From: Marinihelvus sp942491555
GTDB taxonomy: Bacteria > Pseudomonadota > Gammaproteobacteria > Xanthomonadales > SZUA-36
Assembly: GCA_942491555.1 (NCBI GenBank)
Contig: CALOBN010000005.1
Span: forward strand, 1,054,001 to 1,118,000
Length of the DNA stretch: 64,000 nt
Direction: 5' to 3'
Shown here: one piece after another, positions 15,489 to 23,246 of the stretch
Layout of the letters: each line of letters starts with the position of its first letter
How positions within the stretch are numbered: the first letter of the stretch is position 1
The notes under the pieces: generated by a model
The model's input: the letters and a program-made list of their open reading frames with translations, nothing else
The model's database searches: none
What the model was told of the DNA's origin: nothing
Made by a program: the position numbers and the translations under genes

Positions 15489-16235
15489 TCAAATCAGTCC
15501 GCGGTTCTTGAGTTCGTTAACCAGTGCGGCGGTATCTTCGACCATGATGCCGCGACCACGTGCTTCCGGCGGCGCATGATGCCCGGTTTGGATTCCATGA
15601 CCGCTGTCTATGTTCAACTCCTCTAGAGGCAGCACGTCAAGCGGCTTGCGCTTGGCCTTCATGATGTCCGGTAGCTTAACGAACCGCGGTTCGTTAAGGC
15701 GCAGGTCGCTGGTAATGACGGCCGGTAAATCAATCTCGATGGTTTCCAGACCGGCATCGACTTCGCGGGTCACCGTGGCGGTGTCGCCATCAATCACAAC
15801 CTTCGAGGCAAAGGTTGCCTGCGGGCGGCCCCAGACCGCAGCGGTCATCTGTCCCACCTGGCTGCTGTCATCGTCAATGGCCTGCTTGCCGAGCATGACC
15901 AGTCCAGCACCCTCGCGCTCGGCCAGGGTTTTGAAAACACGCGCCACGGTCAGCGGCTGCAGCGTATCGGTCGTGTTCACCTGGATGGCCCGGTCAGCTC
16001 CCATGGCCAGCCCGGTGCGCAGCTGCTGCTGCACCTCATCGCCGCCAATGGACACCACGATCACTTCTTCGGCTTTGCCTGCCTCGCGGATACGGAGTGC
16101 TTCTTCGAGCGCGATTTCGTCGAAAGGGTTGATGCTCATCTTGACGCCATCGGTCTCCACACCGCTGCCGTCACTGCGCACGCGAATGCGGACGTTGTAG
16201 TCCACCGCTCGTTTGATGCCAACCAGTATTTTCAT
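15489..16235 (-). CDS. etfB: electron transfer flavoprotein, beta subunit
   Basis: 248 residues, AMP-binding partner of EtfA. Visible signatures are MKILVGIKRAVDYNVRIRV at the start, INPFDEIALEEALRIRE, and the recognition-loop region LGKQAIDDDSSQVGQM used to contact partner dehydrogenases; LPAVITSDLRLNEPRF follows. AAGGACAAGG lies just before the ATG. Located between ETF-QO (79-base gap) and etfA (12-base gap). Confidence 0.97.
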   Translation of the reverse strand: MKILVGIKRAVDYNVRIRVRSDGSGVETDGVKMSINPFDEIALEEALRIREAGKAEEVIVVSIGGDEVQQQLRTGLAMGADRAIQVNTTDTLQPLTVARVFKTLAEREGAGLVMLGKQAIDDDSSQVGQMTAAVWGRPQATFASKVVIDGDTATVTREVDAGLETIEIDLPAVITSDLRLNEPRFVKLPDIMKAKRKPLDVLPLEELNIDSGHGIQTGHHAPPEARGRGIMVEDTAALVNELKNRGLI

Positions 16236-16314
16236 GCCTTGTCCTTGGTGCTGTTCGCTAGGGGATCGCTAGGGGATCACTGTTGAATAAGTGCCGTTGC
16301 TTAAACGGCAGGAT

Positions 16315-17961
16315 TCAGAGGTTCTGATAATTTGGACCCGCGCCGCCTTCGGGCGTAACCCAGTTGATGATCTGGTAAGGGTCTTTGATATCGCAGGTTT
16401 TACAGTGCACACAGTTTGCCGAGTTGATCTGCAGGCGCTCGCCGCCCTCATCCTCGACCATTTCATAAACCGCGGCAGGACAGAAGCGGGTACAGGGGTT
16501 GCCGTACTCTTCTGTGCAGCGGCTCGTGCAGATATCCGGCTCAAGAATCTGCAGGTGCACCGGCTGGTCCTCGTCATGTTCCGTGGTGGCGAAATACACC
16601 GAGGCGAGACGGTCGCGCGGGGCCAGCTCTCTTTGCACCCAATGACGGTCCGGTGCCTGGTAATCCGCGCGCTTTTCAAGCTGAGCATAATCAGCATGAT
16701 TACTCAATGTGCGTGGCAGGGATCCACCGGTCAGGGTTTCGATAACAGCAGTCCACAGCCCGCGCCACAGGCCCTTGTTAAAGCCGGGCCGGATATTGCG
16801 TACCTTCTTTAATTCCGCCATCACCGGGCTGGCACGCAGGCGCGCGTTAAAGCCGGTTCCACTGCCGTGTTCATGCAGATGTTCGGCTGCCAGCATGCCC
16901 GAGCGCAGCGCCTGATGGGTGCCTTTGATCTTGGGCACATTTAACAGCCCGGCGGCATCACCGATCAGCAGGGCGCCCGGCATCTCAACCCGGGGCAGGG
17001 ATTGGTAGCCGCCTTCGACCAGCGCGCGTGCGCCGCTGGAGATGATTTCGCCGCCGTCGAGCAATTCGCGCATCATCGGGTGGTGCTTGAATTGCTGGAA
17101 AGCCTCGAAAGGCATGAAGTCGGGATCCTGGTAGTCCAGGCCGCAGACAAAGCCCACGGCAATACGATCATCATCAAGGTGATAGACAAAGCTGCCACCA
17201 TAAATGGCCTTGTCCAGCGGCCAGCCAATACTGTGCTGGACTTTGCCGGGCTGTGCCTTGCCAGGCTGCACTTTCCACAGCTCCTTGAGACCGATCGCAT
17301 AGGTCTGCGGGTCTGAGTCCTTGTCCAGCTTGAATTGCTTGATCAGCTGCTTGCTCAGATGGCCCCGGCAACCCTCGGCCAGTACCGTGGTCGCGGCATG
17401 AATTTCGATGCCCTGGACGTAGCTGTCCTTCTGCTGACCCTCGCGGCCAATACCCATATCGCCGATGATGATTCCGCCAACGTCACCCCCAGGCGTGTAG
17501 TGGATATCACTGGCGGCATAACCGGGAAATATATCCACGCCGGCCGTTTCGGCATGACCGGCCAGCCATTGGCAGGTCGCGCCCAGGGAAACGATAAAGT
17601 TGCCATGGTTATTCTGCTGCGGCGGGGTAGGTAGTTTACGCCGGGATTTCGGGCCGAGGAGCCAGAACTCATCTTTTGTTACGGGCACACAGATGGGCGG
17701 TGGTGCATCACGCCAGCCGGGTACCAGTTCGTCCAGGGGGCCGGGTTCAATGACTGCGCCGGAAAGAATCTGCGCGCCGATCTCCGAAGCCTTTTCAATG
17801 ACGGCAACCTGCAGGGCCTCATCAAGCTGTTTCAATCGCAGGGCGCAGGCCAGCCCGGCTGGACCGCCGCCCACAATGACCACGTCATATTCCATGACTT
17901 CCCGGGGTATTTCCCGGAAAGGATTACTTGACGCTGGCGCTGACGGGTCGATTTCACTCAT
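16315..17961 (-). CDS. electron transfer flavoprotein-ubiquinone oxidoreductase
   Basis: 548 residues. Passes electrons from reduced ETF to ubiquinone at the inner membrane. The N-terminus has the FAD motif VVIVGGGPAGLACALRL, followed by LIGDAAGLLNVPKIKGTH. The C-terminal ferredoxin-like part carries the 4Fe-4S cysteines CTRFCPAAVYE and CVHCKTCDIKDP. ATG at 17961 is preferred over a TTG three codons upstream. It is the promoter-proximal gene of the operon with etfB, etfA and acetoacetyl-CoA synthetase, and a TATAAT lies 30 bases upstream. Size matches the single-chain bacterial and mitochondrial enzyme. Confidence 0.96.
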   Translation of the reverse strand: MSEIDPSAPASSNPFREIPREVMEYDVVIVGGGPAGLACALRLKQLDEALQVAVIEKASEIGAQILSGAVIEPGPLDELVPGWRDAPPPICVPVTKDEFWLLGPKSRRKLPTPPQQNNHGNFIVSLGATCQWLAGHAETAGVDIFPGYAASDIHYTPGGDVGGIIIGDMGIGREGQQKDSYVQGIEIHAATTVLAEGCRGHLSKQLIKQFKLDKDSDPQTYAIGLKELWKVQPGKAQPGKVQHSIGWPLDKAIYGGSFVYHLDDDRIAVGFVCGLDYQDPDFMPFEAFQQFKHHPMMRELLDGGEIISSGARALVEGGYQSLPRVEMPGALLIGDAAGLLNVPKIKGTHQALRSGMLAAEHLHEHGSGTGFNARLRASPVMAELKKVRNIRPGFNKGLWRGLWTAVIETLTGGSLPRTLSNHADYAQLEKRADYQAPDRHWVQRELAPRDRLASVYFATTEHDEDQPVHLQILEPDICTSRCTEEYGNPCTRFCPAAVYEMVEDEGGERLQINSANCVHCKTCDIKDPYQIINWVTPEGGAGPNYQNL

Positions 17962-17990
17962 AGGTTTCAAGGGTGCTATGACGGTGCACT

Positions 17991-17996
17991 ATTATA
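17991..17996 (-). promoter_or_regulatory. putative -10 element of the ETF operon
   Basis: On the minus strand this reads TATAAT, ending 29 bases before the ETF-QO start codon. The -35 candidates at 16 to 18 bases are weak. A second -10-like TATACT at 18042-18047 on the plus strand could serve the divergent cyclic-nucleotide-binding gene. Confidence 0.45.
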
Positions 17997-18121
17997 GCCG
18001 GAGCGGGCGCAGGGTCCCATGCCCATGGCTGCAGTGCGCGCTATACTAAAACGCGCCTGAACATGTCATTGTGAACGGGAATTTGTGAATCCATATTTGT
18101 TTATTAACCGGGAACCAGACG

Positions 18122-18484
18122 ATGAACTTGCTTGAATATTTCAGGACCTGGGACGATGTCGTCGAGTTTCCCAAGAATACGCAGATTTTTCACGAGCTGG
18201 ACCCCGCCAATTTCATGTATGTGATCCTCAGCGGCGAAGTCGCAGTGTCCTTGCGCAATGAGCCGCTCGGTGCGGAGCTTGAAGGCGGCATCATTGGCGA
18301 AATGGCCATGATCACCAAGGCCACCCGCTCGGCGACGGCCATTACCCTGTCCCGGGTGACTGCAGCGCGTGTGACCCGCGATCAGTTCCGCGAGATCATC
18401 ACGGACAATCCTGATTTCGCCCTGCACATCATGCAGGTGATGGCCAACCGCTTGCGTGTCGCGGACCAGATTATTGCCGGCTGA
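18122..18484 (+). CDS. stand-alone cyclic-nucleotide-binding domain protein
   Basis: 120 residues comprising only a CRP-like cNMP-binding beta-roll: EFPKNTQIFHELDPANFMYVILSGEVAVSL, the phosphate-binding-cassette position GGIIGEMAMITKATRSATAITLS, then the C-helix. There is no DNA-binding or enzymatic domain. In the cassette the usual Arg-Ser/Thr pair appears as TRSAT, so nucleotide binding is plausible. Divergent from the ETF operon and convergent with the ABC exporter permease gene. Role unknown; such single-domain proteins may modulate partner enzymes or be structural. Confidence 0.8.
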   Translation: MNLLEYFRTWDDVVEFPKNTQIFHELDPANFMYVILSGEVAVSLRNEPLGAELEGGIIGEMAMITKATRSATAITLSRVTAARVTRDQFREIITDNPDFALHIMQVMANRLRVADQIIAG

Positions 18485-18492
18485 TACCGGGC

Positions 18493-19581
18493 CTAATCCA
18501 GGGTTTTGCGGAAGCGCGATACCGCGACACCCAGACTGATTACAAGAAACAGGCCCAGCGCGGCCAGCTCGCCGCGTAATTCCCACAAATCTGCGCCACG
18601 CAGAACCACCCCCCTGATCAGGCGCATGAAATGCGTCATCGGCAGCACTTCGGCAATCCACTGGGCAGCCTGGGGCATGCCGTCGAACGGAAACATGAAC
18701 CCGGACAGCAGGATCGAGGGCAGCAGAATAAAAAAGGTCATCTGCATGGCCTGGAACTGGTTGCTGGCCAGGGTCGAGATCATCAAACCCAGGGTGAGGT
18801 TGGCAACGATAAACAGCAAAATGACTGCATAGGCGTCAAGCAGGCTGCCACGCATGGGCACCCTGAACAGCCAGTCACCCAGCAGCAGTACCAGGGTTGC
18901 CTGCAGGAGGCCGATACCGATATACGGCAAGATCTTGGCGATCATCAGCTCACCGACGCCGATCGGCGTGGTGATCAGCAGCTCCAGGTTGCCACGCTCC
19001 CGTTCCCGCACAATCGCCACCGCGGTGAACAAGGTCATGGTCATGGTAAGAATGATGCCAATCAGCCCCGGCACGGTGTTCACCGGCGAGCGCCGCTCCG
19101 GGTTGAAGTAGGTGCGAATTTCCAGCATCGGGGGCCGGTCGTTGTAGGGCGAGGTCCGGGCGGCACCGGCCAGCTGGGCTGCGGCCCCCTGAACCACCGT
19201 ATCCGAGCCATCAATCAGCAGCTGGCCCGCAGCGCGGTCGGGCTGTTGCAGGCGCCGCTCAAAATCGGGCGGCAGAAAAATACCGACACTGATCTTGCCC
19301 TGACGCAGCAGCTCTTCCAGGGCTTGCGCACTGCCCACCTGGTGGCGGATGTCGATGACCTGGGAGTGGGCCAGATCCTGCACATATTCACGGGACGCCG
19401 TGGTGCCGGCCAGGTCTGCAACGCCCGCGGTGAGGTGGCGTACATCCATATTAATGGCGTAGCCGAACAACAGGAGTTGCATGACTGGCAAACCAACAAT
19501 CATGCCGAAACTGAGCCGGTCACGACGCAGCTGACGAATCTCCTTGGCCGCGACCGCGCGGATACGCCGCAGACTGTTCAT
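18493..19581 (-). CDS. ABC-2 type transporter permease
   Basis: 362 residues: an N-terminal transmembrane helix (FGMIVGLPVMQLLLFGYAIN), a periplasmic region of about 130 residues, then five C-terminal helices with the ABC-2 signature (ERERGNLELLITTPIGVGELMIAKILPY). This matches the YhhJ/YbhS/YbhR class. The start ATG overlaps the ATPase stop (ATGA). The E. coli ybh system has two such permeases; here only one is present, so it may homodimerise. Likely exports small hydrophobic compounds or drugs; substrate unknown. Confidence 0.92.
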   Translation of the reverse strand: MNSLRRIRAVAAKEIRQLRRDRLSFGMIVGLPVMQLLLFGYAINMDVRHLTAGVADLAGTTASREYVQDLAHSQVIDIRHQVGSAQALEELLRQGKISVGIFLPPDFERRLQQPDRAAGQLLIDGSDTVVQGAAAQLAGAARTSPYNDRPPMLEIRTYFNPERRSPVNTVPGLIGIILTMTMTLFTAVAIVRERERGNLELLITTPIGVGELMIAKILPYIGIGLLQATLVLLLGDWLFRVPMRGSLLDAYAVILLFIVANLTLGLMISTLASNQFQAMQMTFFILLPSILLSGFMFPFDGMPQAAQWIAEVLPMTHFMRLIRGVVLRGADLWELRGELAALGLFLVISLGVAVSRFRKTLD

Positions 19582-20537
19582 GCGGCCGTTGCCCGATGCC
19601 GCGCGCGTTGCGGCTGGGTGGCGGCAACAAACACGTCTTCCAGGCTGGCCCTGCCCACGCGCGAGTTGACAACCGCCAGGCCTGCCCCGGTGACCCGGTT
19701 GGCAACAGCCACGTCTGCATCTGCGAGATCCTGCTTCACCAACACGCGCAGCATATTGCCAATCTGCGCCACGCTCATGACCCAGGACGCATCGTGAAGT
19801 ACCTTGCCGGCACGTCTCGGCTGCTCGGTCTGCAACAGCACAACCTGGGCAGGAATGTCATCGGCGAGTTGTTCCGGAGTGCCTTCGGCCACCAGCTTGC
19901 CGCGGTCAAGAATGGCCAGAGCGTGGCAGCGCTCCGCTTCATCCATGTAGTGGGTGGAGACCAGGATGGTGGTGCCCAGGTCAACCAGGTCAAACAGGGA
20001 TTCCCAGAAGGCGCGGCGGTTCTCCGGATCAACGGCGCTGGTGGGTTCATCCAGAAACAGCAGTTCCGGTTCGTGCAGCATCGCCGCCGCCAGGGCGAGG
20101 CGCTGTTTCTGCCCGCCACTCAAGGTGCCGGTGCGCTGCTTCAACAAATTAACCAGCCTGTAGCGGTCGCAGGTCTCATCCAGACGGGTCTTTTTGCTTG
20201 CCCGGGGCAGGGCGTAGACATCGGCCATGAACTCCAGGTTTTCACGCACGGTGAGGTCTTCATACAGGGAGAATTTTTGCGTCATATAGCCCACTTTCTG
20301 ACGCAGGGCCTCCGCCTCGGCGGGGATTTTGAGGCCCAATACCTCAACCTCGCCCGCACTTGGGGTCAACAGCCCGCAGAGCATGCGAATCGTGGTCGAT
20401 TTTCCAGAGCCATTGGGACCCAGGAAGCCGTATATCCTGGCACGCGGAATTTCCAGATCAACATGGTCCACAGCTCGCAGGCTGCCGAAATCGCGGGTCA
20501 GGCCGCGGGTCAATACCGCCAGGTCCGTGTTGCTCAT
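19578..20537 (-). CDS. ABC exporter ATP-binding protein
   Basis: 319 residues: Walker A GPNGSGKST, Q-loop MTQKFSLYEDLTVRENLEF, signature TLSGGQKQRLALAAAML, Walker B LLFLDEPTSAVDPE and H-loop VSTHYMDEAERC, then an exporter-type C-terminal extension. The frame is open upstream to 20705, but the ATG at 20537 starts the recognisable domain and sits 7 bases after the adaptor gene ends. A single nucleotide-binding domain, unlike the fused double ATPase YbhF. Energises the neighbouring permease. Confidence 0.94.
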   Translation of the reverse strand: MSNTDLAVLTRGLTRDFGSLRAVDHVDLEIPRARIYGFLGPNGSGKSTTIRMLCGLLTPSAGEVEVLGLKIPAEAEALRQKVGYMTQKFSLYEDLTVRENLEFMADVYALPRASKKTRLDETCDRYRLVNLLKQRTGTLSGGQKQRLALAAAMLHEPELLFLDEPTSAVDPENRRAFWESLFDLVDLGTTILVSTHYMDEAERCHALAILDRGKLVAEGTPEQLADDIPAQVVLLQTEQPRRAGKVLHDASWVMSVAQIGNMLRVLVKQDLADADVAVANRVTGAGLAVVNSRVGRASLEDVFVAATQPQRARHRATAA

Positions 20538-20544
20538 GACGACC

Positions 20545-21504
20545 TCAGGGGAGGCTGACCTCCAGCGGCAGGCCGGAAGGCAGTTGCGTGGCGCCGGGGA
20601 GATCAATTTCCGCGAGGTAGGCCAGGCGCGAGCGGTCATGCTCGGTGAGGGCAAAATATGGCGTAAAACTTGCGTCCGCAGAGACCCAGCGAACGGTCCC
20701 TTCAAGTGCTGCTTCGACCCCGTCGATCCGGACCTGCACAGTTTTACCCGGTGTCATCTGCGCCCGCAGTGATGCCGGCACGTAAATGCGCGCGAAGCTT
20801 TTCAGGGGGTCAAGCATCACGGCGATGGTCGCACCGGGCACTGGTCGTTCGCCGATTTCAAAAATCACCCGGTCAACCAGGCCGTTCAACGGCGCTCGCA
20901 CCGACAGACGTTCAAGGTCCAGTTCGGCGAGACTGATCGCGGTATTCAAAGCGCGCACGGCCGCCTCGGCCTGCTCCAGTTCCTGGGTCGTGGTGCCATT
21001 AAGTAAGCGTTCGAGTGCCTGGCGTTGGGCCTCCAGCCTCGCCTGCGCGTCATCAAAGCTGGATTGACGTAAATCCAGTAACTGGGCTTCACCCAGGCCA
21101 CGGTCAAAAAGCGCCTGTTCGCGCTCCAGGTTGGCCTGGGCATTGCTGCTCAGCGCCTCTGCGGCGCGCACCTCAGCACGTGCCTGGGCGATGTCTTCCT
21201 GCCGCGGGCCGCGCACCAGCTCGGCAAGCCGCGCAGCCGCCTGGTCACGCTCGGCGCGCGAACGCTCAAGGCGCGCAAGGTGTCGGGTCTTATCTTGCTG
21301 GACCAGTAATTGTCCCTGCTCAACCCGCTCACCGTCGGTCACCAGCATGTCAGTAATCGGTTCGTTGCTTTCCACCGTCAGTTCGATGCGGTCACGCTCC
21401 AGTGTCCCCACCATGCGATTCTCCGGTGTTGAATCGCAGGCGCTCAGGATTATCAGGGCGCTAAAGATCAGGATCATGCGGGGCAGTCGCAGTGTCGTAT
21501 TCAT
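20545..21504 (-). CDS. HlyD/YbhG-type membrane fusion lipoprotein
   Basis: 319 residues. The N-terminus is a lipoprotein signal (MILIFSALIILSACDS); Asp at +2 after the Cys is the classical inner-membrane retention signal. The rest has the biotinyl-lipoyl half motif (ITDMLVTDGERVEQGQLL), a long alpha-helical hairpin (about residues 75-190, Ala/Arg/Glu/Gln-rich), a second lipoyl half (LSVRAPLNGLVDRVIFEIGE) and a beta-barrel domain. It probably links the ABC exporter to an outer-membrane channel encoded elsewhere. Overlaps the regulator gene by ATGA. Confidence 0.9.
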   Translation of the reverse strand: MNTTLRLPRMILIFSALIILSACDSTPENRMVGTLERDRIELTVESNEPITDMLVTDGERVEQGQLLVQQDKTRHLARLERSRAERDQAAARLAELVRGPRQEDIAQARAEVRAAEALSSNAQANLEREQALFDRGLGEAQLLDLRQSSFDDAQARLEAQRQALERLLNGTTTQELEQAEAAVRALNTAISLAELDLERLSVRAPLNGLVDRVIFEIGERPVPGATIAVMLDPLKSFARIYVPASLRAQMTPGKTVQVRIDGVEAALEGTVRWVSADASFTPYFALTEHDRSRLAYLAEIDLPGATQLPSGLPLEVSLP

Positions 21505-22142
21505 GGACCTGCTCCGCGTTCCAACAGCCGCCGGGTCTGCGCCATGAGCCGCTCGGCGCCACCTTCGCGCATATTCAGTCCGATAACCTTTTCGGCCAGT
21601 CCGGCGGCCACATGGGGAAAGATGCCCATGGACAGCAGCAATACCGTAAGCGCCTCCGGGTCGGCATCGGAGTCGAGTGCGCCGCGTTGTTGCTCGCGCC
21701 TCAGGAGCGCCGGGAACAGCCCGCCGAGCCGGGGGGCAAAACGATCGGCAAAAACATCCCGCATGGCGCCGCCGGGCAGCAGTGCTTCACGCACCAGCAG
21801 GGGCAACATATGAGGGTGTTCGATGGCCAGGCTCTGCACAAGCTTGAGCAGTTCAGCAAGCGGTGCGCTATCAGATTCGCGCAGCTGCTGCAAAGCAAAC
21901 GCCAGGGGTTCAAGGGCCTCGGTGAAGACGGCATCCAGGAGCCCGAGCTTGCTGCCAAAGTGATAGCCCACCAGGGCCGGGTTGAGCCCGGCGGCCTCAC
22001 CAATATGTCGCAGTGAGGTGGCTGCATAACCGTTTAGAGAAAACAGGCGCTCAGCAGCGGCAAGGATTCGCGCCCGGGAGGCGCCTTCCTCGCTGACCGG
22101 AGGCCTGCCCGGACGACGTTCCTGATTTTGAGGTTTAGGCAT
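21501..22142 (-). CDS. TetR-family regulator, CecR/YbiH-like
   Basis: 213 residues: an N-terminal TetR helix-turn-helix (SRARILAAAERLFSLNGYAATSLRHIGEAAG, then LVGYHFGSKLGLL) and a C-terminal ligand domain (LEPLAFALQQL through SMGIFPHVAAGL) resembling the DUF1956 type of CecR. It heads the exporter operon, as cecR heads the ybhGFSR operon of E. coli, and so probably represses the pump genes. ATG at 22142; a TTG one codon earlier is ignored. Confidence 0.9.
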   Translation of the reverse strand: MPKPQNQERRPGRPPVSEEGASRARILAAAERLFSLNGYAATSLRHIGEAAGLNPALVGYHFGSKLGLLDAVFTEALEPLAFALQQLRESDSAPLAELLKLVQSLAIEHPHMLPLLVREALLPGGAMRDVFADRFAPRLGGLFPALLRREQQRGALDSDADPEALTVLLLSMGIFPHVAAGLAEKVIGLNMREGGAERLMAQTRRLLERGAGP

Positions 22143-22155
22143 CAAGCCAATATTA

Positions 22156-22170
22156 ATTAAATGACTAAAT
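22156..22170. promoter_or_regulatory. candidate operator of the TetR-family regulator
   Basis: ATTAAATGACTAAAT is an AT-rich imperfect palindrome (its alternating positions are symmetric) 14 bases upstream of the TetR-family start, in a strongly AT-rich patch typical of a promoter. Autoregulation is expected for this family. The match is imperfect, so this is tentative. Confidence 0.3.
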
Positions 22171-22301
22171 AATTACAAGATGGAAGCCTGACCTGGCATT
22201 TTCAATTGATTGAAACGGTGTGCGTCTCAGCTGAATCACCAGCTATGCTTAATGGTGCAGGTGTCGCTTGCCGGTCCGATTCGGTCAGGGAAAGAGGAGT
22301 G

Positions 22302-22352
22302 ATGGTTACCAAAGTTCGTTGTTCGCTCATTACACTGTGCACTGCCCGATGA
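22302..22352 (+). CDS. possible 16-residue leader peptide at the head of a coupled mini-ORF chain
   Basis: The frame MVTKVRCSLITLCTAR follows an excellent ribosome site (AGAGGAG at 22293-22299). Its TGA overlaps the ATG at 22349 of the next frame in an ATGA-type junction. No amino-acid enrichment typical of attenuator leaders is seen, except two Cys and two Leu. It could exist only to load ribosomes onto the next gene. Confidence 0.4.
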   Translation: MVTKVRCSLITLCTAR

Positions 22353-22537
22353 TGTCACGCCGTGCCCTTCTGATGGCTATGGGTGGAGCCACTCTCGCCG
22401 CGGGCGGGCACATCTGGCCGGGTCATGATGCGGATATCGCCAATGCCATTGCGGGCTTTCTGACCCACTCCGGCAGTGCCGGTTTCAATCCCCAATCACT
22501 GCGGCGCCTGGCATCTCCAGCAATGGTGAGTTCATGA
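22349..22537 (+). CDS. small protein with twin-arginine-like signal, coupled to the downstream membrane protein
   Basis: 62 residues (or 61 from the next ATG). The N-terminus MMSRRALLMAMGGATLAAGG resembles a Tat-type or Sec signal with a twin Arg. The remaining 40 residues (HIWPGHDADIANAIAGFLTH onward) match no family I know. It overlaps the preceding mini-ORF and the next gene by ATGA, so translation of all three is likely linked. It may be a short exported protein or the stump of a larger exported enzyme. Confidence 0.4.
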   Translation: MMSRRALLMAMGGATLAAGGHIWPGHDADIANAIAGFLTHSGSAGFNPQSLRRLASPAMVSS

Positions 22538-22959
22538 CCCAACAGCGTGAAGGGCTCGGCGGAACAAGAGCGGGATTGGCATACTTCCTGCTGGTTTTCC
22601 TGGTTGGCTTTATATTCGGAATTGTCAGAGGCGTCGCAGTTGCGCCGGTAATCGGCGAATTCGCGGCGGTTCTTATCGAATTGCCTTTCATCCTGCTGGT
22701 TTCGTGGTTCGGCTGCACATGGATCACTCATGCTTTTGCGGTTCCCGGAAGGGTGGCTATCCGTCTGAACATGGGTCTGGTCGCATTTCTGCTGCTGCTA
22801 TGCGCCGAGGCCTTGCTTTCAGTGTTTTTTCTGAACCTGAGCTTGTCTGAGCATTTCATGCAGTATATGAACCCTGCAACACAGCTCGGTCTGTCAGGTC
22901 AGATTCTTTTCGCGTTGTTCCCATTGATCCAGATTCGCAGGCGCGAAAATGTCGTTTAA
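22534..22959 (+). CDS. hypothetical four-helix inner-membrane protein
   Basis: 141 residues with about four hydrophobic segments (LAYFLLVFLVGFIFGIVRG, FAAVLIELPFILLVSWFGC, MGLVAFLLLLCAEALLSVFF, LGLSGQILFALFPLIQI). It looks like a real small membrane protein, but I cannot name the family. It is coupled by ATGA to the 62-residue exported protein and has no strong ribosome site of its own, so its synthesis may depend on the upstream mini-ORFs. It ends with basic residues (IRRRENVV), predicting a cytoplasmic C-terminus. Confidence 0.65.
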   Translation: MTQQREGLGGTRAGLAYFLLVFLVGFIFGIVRGVAVAPVIGEFAAVLIELPFILLVSWFGCTWITHAFAVPGRVAIRLNMGLVAFLLLLCAEALLSVFFLNLSLSEHFMQYMNPATQLGLSGQILFALFPLIQIRRRENVV

Positions 22960-23025
22960 CTTTCCCGGGAGAAAACGCGCCTTATTTGCATTAGCAAAAT
23001 ACTCGGACGATCGCGACGTCTTGTT

Positions 23026-23199
23026 TTAATGACAGCGATGCACCGATTGGCGCCGCACAACAGTTCGGATTAACCTCGACCTGCTGCCGGCCGCGCCCAC
23101 GCCATCTGTTTTACCACCCTCATAGCCATCTGCGACGCTCTTGAGTGTCAGCCGGGCGATCTTATCCCAATCGAGACCCAGGCCTGAGCCGGACTTTCA
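23026..23199 (-). pseudogene. possible gene relic upstream of dusA
   Basis: A minus-strand frame open from 23197 to a TAA at 23026 encodes a protein-like stretch (DWDKIARLTLKSVADGYEGG, then GKTDGVGAAG and an Arg-rich tail). It has no ATG, GTG or TTG start and is closed upstream by an in-frame TGA. The acidic/basic patterning suggests a decayed C-terminal fragment, but chance is possible. Otherwise the 287-base gap 22960-23246 holds only the dusA promoter. Confidence 0.2.
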
Positions 23200-23234
23200 G
23201 GTCTTGGCAGTAGGCTGCGCATAATGCCCCCACG

Positions 23235-23240
23235 TATAAT
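23235..23240 (+). promoter_or_regulatory. -10-like TATAAT directly before dusA
   Basis: A perfect TATAAT ends 6 bases before the dusA ATG at 23247. If used, transcription would begin at or near the start codon, giving a leaderless message; consistent with this, no ribosome-binding site precedes the ATG. The -35 region is poor. Confidence 0.4.
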
Positions 23241-23246
23241 CGGGCG

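Noticed and set aside
18631..19797. 388-codon plus-strand frame over the ABC permease gene
   Set aside because: Gln/His/Gly-rich antisense translation typical of GC-rich DNA; the opposite strand has clear ABC-2 and ATPase motifs.
19596..20558. 320-codon plus-strand frame opposite the exporter ATPase
   Set aside because: The minus strand carries Walker A, signature and Walker B motifs; the antisense product has none.
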